DNA of 55,231 bases from Gnetum montanum (lineage: Eukaryota; Streptophyta; Gnetopsida; Gnetales; Gnetaceae), in contig MNCI01003964.1 in the NCBI GenBank assembly GCA_015680685.1, positions 301,420 to 356,650 of the forward strand. The letters run 5' to 3'. Shown piece after piece: positions 33,385 through 41,880 of this stretch; the stretch's first letter is position 1, and each line of letters starts with the position of its first letter. The translations under genes were made by a program, and so were the position numbers. Under the pieces are notes generated by a model that was not told the DNA's origin, did no database searches, and saw nothing but the letters and a program-made list of their open reading frames with translations.

Positions 33385-34255
33385 TGATGAGTGGCAAGGT
33401 ACCCCTACATTCAACCATACGAATACGAGCGTTTCACGCATGATCCGGTCGAACTTTGCAGACGGGCTGGTTGTGGTATCCAGACAGTTACTTGTAGGTC
33501 ATAGTTCGCTGTCTTCCCACCTGGACTAGTATGAGCTTTATCACTATGGTTTAGTCCAGAGTGAGGTGTATGATGTGTTTCTACACTAGTACTACTCCTG
33601 TGTATGATGGAAAATGATATTAACTAAGCTAAGAGAGAGAGGGTGAGAGAGGATCTAAGCTAGCCTAAGTGCGATGAGCATTCGTTCCTTAATCATCTGT
33701 ACACATCTTGGACCTTGTGGATGACTACTACTGGGATTACCAAGCGCAGATCCTAGGTACGCTACTGGGTTACCAAGTAGTCATACTTAAATGCTTGTAA
33801 TCAAGTTGTACTCATTTTGCATTTAACAAGAGTTTAGGGTGAAGACATATTAACTAAGAAAGCAGTAAATAACAATTAAATAAATAATTAAGCTAAGTGA
33901 ATGCTGCAATGATGAAGTAATCTCGATCTTTATTTTCGGTCATGTGCGTGTCCAAGTACGTCACACTCGAATAAGGATGCCGTACAATTACAATCACCAC
34001 ACTGCGGGCATGCACTAGGAGGAAAGTGTTGAGAGAAATCTAAACTTAAAAACTTACAATAAAATCTAAGAACTAATGCCCAAAACCAAGTGTTCTGCTT
34101 TTTATTTATAGGCTCACATCAGAACCACAATATCGCGTACGCGATATTGCATGCAGGCCATGATATCGCGTACGCTATGATATCACAGCTGCTGCGATAT
34201 CACAGCTGTGATATCACGGTAGCGATATCACAACCAGCAATTTCATGACTCATCA
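33385..34255 (-). repeat. G3 5' LTR with expanded motif array
   Basis: 871 bp, 63 bp longer than the partner. The extra length lies largely in the U3 array at 34125-34235, where about seven GATATC or one-off motifs are packed next to GCGTACGC-like and CAGCTG-like palindromes. The minus-strand TATA box is near 34100-34114. The other differences from the partner look mainly like C/T and G/A changes. Confidence 0.9.
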
Positions 34256-34860
34256 CACACTTTGTCGTTATTCACAATTTTTGTTTTACAACATCATTAG
34301 TATGTTTTATCTTTCTTGAATATTGTACAATTTCTTTTATATTTTACTTTATTTTGGTTTTAATTTTTCTTATGTTTTCTAATGGTGGTTTGTACTTAAT
34401 GTTTTTGATTGCTAACGTCTAGTTTCTATTTTTGAATTTCGATATTGATAACTAAGACAAAGTTTCTTTTTCATGAAATAGGCAATGAGTCCATGCTATC
34501 CACCTATCCACAACAATCTATGGTATTCCTTGTTTTGGAAATTTGAGGTCCCTTTCATTAATGAAACTTTAATGAACTTGTGACCTTGGTAGTTTTCAAA
34601 TTTGGGAAAGATCAAATGGATTGATAACAGTGTGACTTCAAGGGGACTCAATTCTCTTTGTACCTTTCTACTCACTTGAGTGCATAAGTGTTTTCTTATG
34701 GATTTTTTACTATTATGTGTCGATCAATAATAGAAAATTAATAAGTCTTTACATGGTGTGGTTCCCATCCAAAAATCCATTGTTTGTGTGTTAATAATCT
34801 CATATCTTTCCAAATTTTGTAAAGAACTCAAGGATGAGTTTTCATTCAGTCATGGAGGTA
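34256..34860 (+). mobile_element. G2 3' interior, right part, with ORF-A/ORF-B deleted, and PPT
   Basis: Collinear with G1 17060-17560 (for example CAATGAGTCCATGC..., GTGTGACTTCAAGGGGACTC, ACATGGTGTGGTTCCCATCC). It then jumps directly to the equivalent of G1 18815 (CATATCTTTCCAAATTTTGTAAAGAACTCAAGGATGAG). About 1.25 kb holding most of ORF-A and all of ORF-B is therefore missing in G2. The tract TCATGGAGGTA at the end is the polypurine tract. Confidence 0.75.
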
Positions 34861-35767
34861 TGATGAATTCCATAGTTTGGCCATGTCAACAAGATGCCAT
34901 CAATGTGACCCTATTGATGGGATTTCATCGATGCAGGGTTTGACCTGTTGATGTGTACTCATTGATGGGGTACCCTGTTTCACCTATAAATGTGTGCCTA
35001 CCTACCACATTTATGGTAATAAGTCTCATACTTGTAGCAAAGCTCTAGTAGTTTTTCCACTCCAAAGTTAGAATATTTTTTGAGTGTCTGTAGTAAGACT
35101 CAAAGAGTGTATCGATCTTTAGTTGAGCACTATTGTACCTAAGCACATCTGTGTGCAGCAATAATGACTAGCTTTTTAATCAAACCTTGCAACACTTGGA
35201 CTAGATTAATTGTTTTTTAAAGCATTTAATATTCATGTAATTTTATTTAATATTTTTAAGTAATTAAGTAATTAATATAAATTAACCACTTCCAATATAT
35301 TTTTAAGTAATTAAGTAATTAAATAGCATACATAAGTACAACCACTTCTAGCATATGTCTAACTCTTGGTATCCTAATAACCCTTAATGTTTGGTAACCC
35401 AGTAGCGCTATACATGTTTAGGATGTATACGACAAGTGGAAACAAATGCTTATGTTAGGTTTAGTTAAGCGTTAGCTAGTTATTAGATTAATTTAGCAAG
35501 TAAATTACTTTATTCTTTATTCTCTATTCTTAGGTGACTTAAAACATAAAAGAGAAAATGATAAAAATCATATGCCTTAGTTACACTTAACCATACCTTT
35601 GAGCTTCACAAGTGGAACTGGGAAGATAATGATTAGTTAGTTTCACTTCATAGAACCTAGTGCACTTAGAGAACTAAAGTCTATTGAATTCGATTGGATC
35701 GCTAAGTGAATACTAGTGGTTCTAGTGGTTCCTATGGTTGAGTGTAGGATATACTTGCTGCTCATCA
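34861..35767 (+). repeat. G2 3' LTR
   Basis: 907 bp, beginning TGATGAATTCCATAG and ending CTTGCTGCTCATCA. It is preceded by the PPT and not followed by a primer site, so it is a 3' LTR. The U3 array here uses a TTGATG/CGATGCA motif (34895-34975) instead of GATATC. The TATA box CCTATAAATG is near 34982-34991. Confidence 0.85.
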
Positions 35768-35832
35768 AATAACCATAACAATTTGCCACATGTTGTCATC
35801 TACTATTGCCACTACCGTCAACGTTGCAAAAA

Positions 35833-36332
35833 CCCCAGTGCTACACTCCATCTCCCATGCCTACGATCTTACTGCTGACATGTCTGTTGCCACTGCAGAG
35901 CAAATTGGAATGAACATCTTGCAACTGCCTCTGGTGGTGTTGGCGTGCAGTGCGCTTGCTTGCAACCTAACTACTATGCATTGCTATTCGCAATATTGTT
36001 GCTGCACCTGGCACCGTGCAATTGCAAACTCCCTACACGTGTTCTGTCACCAGCTGTGCTGACGATGCCCGCCGTTCCACCACTGTATCATCCATTGCAT
36101 CATTCTTGGCTGGTGTGTCATCGCCTGTGAGTTGATGGGAAGCTCGATTAAGGACAGCAATGGAGGAGAATTTGATGTTCAACGATTTTTGCAACTCGTC
36201 TAGTGCACTATTCCCTCATTTTTGAGCTTGATGGACCACCATGAAAGGGTGCAGAAGCATGGATTTGTGCTGCCATCGCGGCTCTCAGCTGTTGATTATC
36301 TCAGTAGATTCATCTGAAGCTCTGAGCAGTAG
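35833..36332 (-). repeat. Duplicated unrecognised segment, copy A
   Basis: About 500 bp nearly matching 39715-40190, starting CCCCAGTGCTACACTCCATCTCCC. It is richer in G and C than the surroundings. On the minus strand one frame is conserved between the copies: DELQKSLNIK, SSIAV, DDT.AKNDA and SSAQLV. The conserved frame suggests a former exon or element-borne frame, but I do not recognise it. It is broken by stops in this copy. Confidence 0.7.
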
Positions 36333-36993
36333 AGATGAAAATGGTGAGGGTTTTATTCTGGATGGGAAAATGCTACTATGTTTCTCTTGATCAACTCTGC
36401 ATTGTCTTCGTCCATGTTGTTTGCCATTTTGTGGCCGTTGTTATTCCCGAGCGTGCAAGTGTACGTGGTTGAGGTTTGGCAGTAATTTTGCTCTGCCCAA
36501 ATCCATCTGAGCTGGTCTTCTCGATCTTCATGGTGATGTAGGGGAGAACGAGAATGGGAATGGCGATGGGAAGCCCAAACGCCACATCAGAAGCATCAGG
36601 ATAGTGTGTAGACCCTACACCTCCACATTGCGTCGCTGTATGATGGGTTCTGTTGGCTTGAGTGCTCCGCTTGTTAATTTACTTTGTCAGGAACGTGACA
36701 TTTTCATTTTTTTTCTTTTTGCCATTACAGATAGTGCACGAATGAAGCGGTGGATGAATTTAAATTGCAGAGTGGAATCAACCCTGCCTGTTAAATTATT
36801 TTATGACCATTGTAAAATATTCGGTAACATATCAGTCTCCTTATCGAATGATGCACTGTGGAAGTCATGGTTGATTGAAAGCTGCAAACCATAAAACTTA
36901 CTGGAAAGGCCATCAATGGGATCGAGGCATAAGTGATAGCAACCGCAACTTCTAAGGCTTTTCAAAGAGTTGAAGATGGCACAGCCACGTAGG

Positions 36994-37078
36994 CCTAGCA
37001 TGTGTATGAGATTTAAACACCCTTTAATTATAATGTCCTAGCATGTGTATGATTTAAACACCTTTTAATTATAATGTC
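36994..37078. repeat. Short tandem duplication, unit about 42 bp
   Basis: CCTAGCATGTGTATGA(GA)TTTAAACACC...TTATAATGTC occurs twice back to back (36994-37036 and 37037-37078), differing by a two-base indel. Confidence 0.9.
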
Positions 37079-37394
37079 ATAAAGGTTGGCAAGATGTGAA
37101 AGCCCAACAATGCTCCTTCAAGTGTTCCTAGATTCAACAATCCCTCCATGTGGATGACCTTCACCATCTAGCAATATTTTACTTTTAAAGATTTCAAACT
37201 AGAAATATTCCTTAGCCAAGAGGGCAATCTTTTGAAAAGAATGCAATGTTCAAGCTCTAGGTCTCTTAGATTTTGTAAGTTACCACTAGTGTCCAGTTAA
37301 CCCTCCTTAAGTTCAATGTTCTTGATAATGCCTATCATTGCTCCATAAGATGGCCAAAATTTCTTTCACCCCTTTTTAAACTTCTTAAGAAGCT

Positions 37395-37413
37395 AAAAAA
37401 AAAAAAAAAAAAA
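37395..37413. repeat. Poly-A run of 19
   Basis: An uninterrupted A tract. It could be the tail of a decayed retroposon, but no body or target duplication is visible on either side. Confidence 0.8.
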
Positions 37414-37749
37414 CTTAAGATCATTTCGTAATGCACACTAATAAAAATTTCCATAATTGAACCAAGAATTTATTGATCTTTACAAGGAAAACCACAAATC
37501 TTTTTTGAGGAAAATTTTCATCAAACTTAAGGTTTGATGGTAAAAAAGTCTTATTTCCTAGAAATGAAAATGAAACCTGTACACATGAAGCCATAGCATA
37601 AGTTACTTAACAGAAAGAAAGATAGTGGTCAAAGTAACCCTCTTAGAAAATCTCTTATCTTGGATTCTATCATGCTTAATTTCTATTGTAATTGAAGCTT
37701 TCTTCTCTTCATATTGTTTTATTGGTGTTCTCACTTCTTCAGCTCCCAC

Positions 37750-38070
37750 ATTATTCCTTGTAGCATTGTTACCCAAAGATATCTCCTCAATTTCTTACTT
37801 AGCTTGTACTAGTCCATAGTACAATCGATTGCTAAACTTGTCCAAGAAAAGATTCTTCATAGCATCCCAACTTGAAACATTGTTGCTTAGCAAGTTTGAA
37901 TACCAAATTTGAGCCATATCCTTTAAATTTACTATAAACAACCTACAAGCTTGATCTTGGTGTTGAATATTTGCGTGAGCTAAAGCTACTAATAAACTAG
38001 ACAGAACAAGGAAACTTTTTATCCTTCTAGCTTTTACTTCATTACTTGTTCCAAACTCAAAAATCTTTTT
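37750..38070 (-). pseudogene. Gag fragment of another LTR retrotransposon
   Basis: The minus strand reads RRIKSFLVLSSLLVALAH near 38030, then DQACRLFIVNLKDMAQIWYS near 37930 and SWDAMKNLFLDKFSNRLYYG near 37850. This is the usual retrotransposon gag core (short helix, aromatic-W-Y, then W..M...FL.KF). It differs from the G-family gag, so it belongs to another lineage. A short direct repeat (AGTTCTTTTGGTGTTAGAAG and AGTTCTTTTTGGTTCTAGGAG on the minus strand, about 38090-38190) lies upstream, where a primer site would be expected. Confidence 0.65.
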
Positions 38071-38187
38071 CTTTCAAGCCCTCCTAGAACCAAAAAGAAC
38101 TATTAGTGTGCTAGGCCTATTGATCTCTTTGAATGTAATGAACTTTGGTAACAAATTTTCGTGCCCTCCTTCTAACACCAAAAGAAC

Positions 38188-39714
38188 TGTTGGCGATCGT
38201 TTGGGATCGGACCACCAACATGTGTGGGCCTTTGGGTCTCGTGACCCTGGAAAGTCAAGGGATAGAAGGTGTTCTTCAAACAAGGTTTAGGTGCTTGTTG
38301 GTCTTTGGCAATGCCAAGGCCTAGATATCTTCAAATGGACTTAGTAGTTATCAAACGAACTAATCATGAGTATGTGTTTGTTGTTGTAAATGTTGAAATG
38401 GGTGGGTTGTGTATGAAACTATAATTGGCTATGATAAAAGAAATTTAGCTAACTTTGTCAAATACCGTGAGTTGTTGAAGGTTCCCATCTTGTCCAATCA
38501 CTTATTCTATACAATCCCTATAGTACGTTACTTGTAATAAATAAAATTTTGCAAAAACGTTTGAACACAATTTTGCCAATCTACTCCTAATTTCTCCCAG
38601 AGAGAAAGTTCCACAAGAAAACTAGAAGTAGAGCGAGATTTAATGGACTTAGAAAGAGAAACAACAGAAAGCAGAATTGTGTGAAATCTCAAATATTTAA
38701 GCAAGATAAATTGACACGAGGAAACACTTTGCAATAAAGTTATTCCAATTTAATTTAACTATGAATTGTTCAAAGCCTTTGAGCTCAATAAGTAATTTCA
38801 TAAAGACAATCTTATTATACTACCAAAAATTGTTGCATAAACTACAAAGTACAAGTCTTTATTTTAGCTAGTTAATAGTTGTCAAAGATTACATTCAATA
38901 GAGCCTTCAAAAATATTGACAATTTCATGATTGAAATACCAAGGTAATACATTTTAAAACAATGAAGTTATTTCAATTGTCTCAAATTACCAGAGATTTT
39001 CCTAGATTCTCTATACTCAAAACAAACAATTTCGTTAAGATATTACTATTAAATTGCTTTTGAGGCTTTTTAACAACATAAGCTCTTCTATGGCTAATTT
39101 TAATAAGGGTCTAATATTGTGCAAAAGCAGAGAGCTATATAAGCAACTTAGGAAAAATTCAAAAATTAAATGTCAAACACAATACTATCTAAACCATTAG
39201 TCAAGTAACTAAAATAAAATAGGAAGAAATGAACTCATAGGATTTAAAACAAAATAGTTAAATTGATAAATTAGTAACCGTCTTATAAGCTTCAATATCT
39301 TCTTCTTGATCTCCCACCCCTCTTTCTTCTACCCTCGAAGCTCTATTTATAGTGGGTTTAGGGTGGTTACCAACATCATAAAAAGTTGAGGTAAGTTCCA
39401 AACATTATGGGTGTTGGTTATAACTAACATAAAGAATATAGGTCTAGTTGACAAGTGTCCCACTTGGTAATTACAACATTATCGAAAATTAAAATTTGGT
39501 TGCGAGGACTAAGGGAAGTTACAACCATAATGTGTTTAATTCATATTGAACAACTATCACATAAATTCCCTTTTTCCTTTTTTTTAAATGATAACTTTTT
39601 CCCTTTATATACACTTAAATATAAATCACTGTTAAATAACTTGATGCCAATATTAATCTTTTTCATGTTATAGTTTTGGGAATGGCATTGGTTAATGAAA
39701 ATTTTTCTTTAAAA
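38188..39714 (-). other. Probable LTR or leader of the same minus-strand retroelement
   Basis: No coding frame. A good minus-strand TATA box (CACTATAAATAGAGC, 39341-39355) lies about 1.15 kb upstream of the short direct repeat that precedes the gag fragment, as a 5' LTR would. I cannot define its outer end and find no partner LTR in the window, so this is inference from layout. Confidence 0.35.
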
Positions 39715-40190
39715 TCCCCAGTGTTGCACTCCACCTCCCATGCCTATGATCTTGCTGCTGAAACGTCTGCCACCACCGTAGAGCAAACTGGAATGAGCAT
39801 CTTGCCGCTGCCTCTGGTGGTATTGCCGTGTAGTGCTATGCGTCAGTATTCACAGTATTATTGCTGCGCCTGCCACCCTGCAACAGCAAACTCGTTCTGC
39901 CACCAGCTGTGCCGACGATGCCCACCGTGCCGCCACCGTATTGTCCGCTGCGTCATTCTTGGCTGCTGTGTCATCGCTCACGAGTTGATGGCAATCTCGA
40001 TTTCGGACAGCAATGGAGGAGATTTTGATGTTTAGTGATTTTTGCAACTCGTCTGGTGCAGTATTCCCTCGTTTCTGTGCTTGGCAGACTGCCATGAAAG
40101 GGTCGAGAAGGATGGATTTGTGCTGCCATCGTGGCTCTCAGCGGTTGATTATCTCGGGAAATTCATTTGAAGCTTTGAGCAGTAGATATG
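39715..40190 (-). repeat. Duplicated unrecognised segment, copy B
   Basis: Partner of copy A. The minus-strand frame is open for 81 codons (39850-40095) with FMAVCQAQKRGNTAPDEL, SLNIKISSIAVRNRD and ARWASSAQLVAE. At its right edge it runs straight into the 3' interior of G4 (GGTAGTGAGTCCATGACATCC, homologous to G1 17263 onward), so the boundary near 40190 is a breakpoint. Identity of the protein unknown. Confidence 0.7.
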
Positions 40191-40199
40191 AAAAAATGA

Positions 40200-41176
40200 T
40201 ATTAGGTAGTGAGTCCATGACATCCACCCATTTCAACCAACCCTATGAGGCTCTACATCTTGGAAGCATGAGGTCCTTCCATAATTACAACTTAAAAAGA
40301 ATCAATGATCTTATTACTAAACAGGCTTGGAATGATCTTATTACTAAACAGGCTTGGAATCGACCAATGGACAAGGATGTGACTTCAAGGAAATTTGTCA
40401 CCTTTTGTTTCCAACTTCTTTCTAGAGTTTTATGACTTTCCTGATTGGTCTCATACCACTCCTACTGTCAATTTTAATAGGAAACGTGTATTTGCATAGT
40501 TTGGTTTCCCTAATAAAAAAAAAAAGAGAAAAAAACATGAAAATTTAAAGCATACCCCTTAGACAAAATAATAGTCTACAAGTACTGCTTATGGGGTTAG
40601 AAAGATATGTTATGCATTCCTGAAGGCAGCCCTCTAACTAAGGTCCTTCCTATCTTCTTGCTTCTCTTTTCTTCTTTTCTTAAAGTGGTGGTTGTCCTTT
40701 GTAGATTGTCATGAATTCTCGATGGTCAAAGAATTAAGATATGACAATGTGAAGTCATTGAATGTGGATGAAATTGGTCCTAATTGAGGATGGGATGGTA
40801 TTAGATCATCTTAATCATAAGTTCCACAAGGACTTCATGTGACCCGGATGCAAGAATCTCTTACCACAATCTCCCTCTCTTTCATCATTCTAACCCCATC
40901 ATCAATCATGTCACAACCTCCTATCATGGTCAATTAATGTGTCTATTTTAGTATGGAATAATCCTTCGATGATCTCTCACGTGGATTTGATTTTTAACTT
41001 CCAAATACCATTAATCATCCTTGGTGCCTATGGACTCCTTGGGATGAAAGCATGCAAGGGCATTAATGACATGAACCTACTTTGGGGAGGACCCACATGC
41101 ATGCCCCTTGATCTTTTTAAGCTAAATTTCCTATCCCTTAGTCATTTTTGTGATCAATCTTCTCACTTCACCTTCT
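40200..41176 (+). pseudogene. G4 ORF-A remnant
   Basis: The frames are ordered as in G1. MTSTHFNQPYEALHLGS (40215) leads to a 9-codon in-frame duplication NDLITKQAW (40304-40357) and KDVTSRK, matching GVTSRG of G1. Then come KAYPL and LERYV pieces (40550-40620) and LDHLNHKFHKDF (near 40805-40840), matching YLNHKVHKGLY of G1. An open 79-codon stretch (40939-41178) contains LGAYGLLGMKACKGINDMN and LLWGGPTCMPLD. Frameshifts and stops separate the pieces. This is the ORF whose LLWGGPT block is shared by four elements. Confidence 0.55.
40304..40357 (+). repeat. 27-bp in-frame tandem duplication
   Basis: AATGATCTTATTACTAAACA... occurs twice with a period of exactly 27 bp (nine codons, NDLITKQAW). 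The two units are identical, so it is recent. It is not present in G1 or G2. Confidence 0.95.
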
Positions 41177-41375
41177 AACCATCCAATTTTGCTTTCTTTT
41201 GGCATTAATTACTCATCTAAATCCAATTCACCTATTCTCCCAATGAACTTGAAAGCATCTTCCATGTTTTTTCCATCCTTCTATGCTTTTCTAACTTCAT
41301 TTGGGTACTTGTTTCATTTCCAAACTCTTCCAAAATTCCTCATTTTCTTTATGTGCAAAATTAGCTTCAACAGCT

Positions 41376-41452
41376 ACGTTGATGCATCCCCATTGATGCA
41401 ATAGGATACATTGATGCAACCTCGTCAATGTAGCAAAAAAGTGCTATAAACA
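41376..41452 (+). promoter_or_regulatory. Promoter-like motif array inside G4, upstream of ORF-B
   Basis: Three TTGATGCA motifs (41381, 41394, 41412 region) are followed by GTGCTATAAACACC, a TATA-like box near 41441-41452. This is about 430 bp before the ORF-B start. The layout copies the U3 of the G2 and G4 LTRs but lies in the interior. In G3 a TATATATA run (30165-30178) sits at a comparable distance before its ORF-B. A separate promoter for ORF-B is possible but unproven. Confidence 0.35.
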
Positions 41453-41880
41453 CCTACAACACTTAGCCAAATTTTGATGATTTGCTCACAAATGGAAGAG
41501 GAATTTTTGATTTTTTCAAAGCCCAAGAACCTTCAAAGCATCATAACTTTTACACTGCTAACCTGATTCACCTCATTTTTGGATCCTCTAGCTACCAGGG
41601 ATAAGCTTTTTATTGTGGGAACCAAAAACCTTTGGTTTTTTCTAAAAACAAATTGAAATTTTTTAAACTCCCTAAGGTCTACCGATTAAAATAATATTAA
41701 ATTACTCATCCTAAGTGGGTCAAGCCTGACAAACAAACTTTGGTAGCCAATAATTAAAATAATATTACCTACTGAGATCATAAACATGCCTAGCTATAAC
41801 CCAATCTAATAAGAAAGATATGAAAATAACTAAGGGTTATAAAGTTAAAAGCTAATCCTGGGTTACAATTGTGATCACAA

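Larger units (their letters stand above)
27921..34255 (-). mobile_element. Gypsy-family element G3, gag-bearing, no recognisable pol
   Basis: Two LTRs in inverted orientation relative to the window (27921-28728 and 33385-34255) bound a 4.65-kb interior. The primer site (TGGCGCCGTTGTTAGG on the minus strand) is next to the right LTR and the PPT (GCCATGGGGGTA) next to the left. Flanks are CACAA on the left and CACAC on the right, a probable target duplication with one change. The interior has a well preserved gag, then ORF-A and ORF-B remnants. No RT, RNase H or integrase could be found. Two N bases (31428, 31479) sit in the tract where pol is missing, so an assembly cause is possible. Confidence 0.9.
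36333..37740. other. Unassigned sequence between duplicated segment A and a gag fragment
   Basis: No recognisable gene. The first 260 bp (36333-36600) are still fairly GC-rich and hold a 64-codon minus-strand frame (36391-36585, MAFGLPIAIPILVLPYI start, short hydrophobic run) that could continue the same unknown sequence as copy A. The rest is AT-rich with a short tandem repeat and a poly-A run. Confidence 0.45.

Noticed and set aside
34120-34240. Array of short repeats considered as a CRISPR-like or satellite array
   Set aside because: Units are 6-8 bp palindromes with irregular spacing inside LTRs, upstream of a TATA box; there are no spacers of constant length and the genome is a plant.
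35790-36130. Plus-strand frames rich in Cys and Ala in duplicated segment A
   Set aside because: These frames are not preserved between copies A and B, whereas the minus-strand frame is.
38180-38260. Sequence TGGTCCGATCCCAAACG on the minus strand considered as a primer binding site
   Set aside because: I could not match it to a plant tRNA 3' end, and the direct repeat at 38090-38190 gives a competing position; left unassigned.
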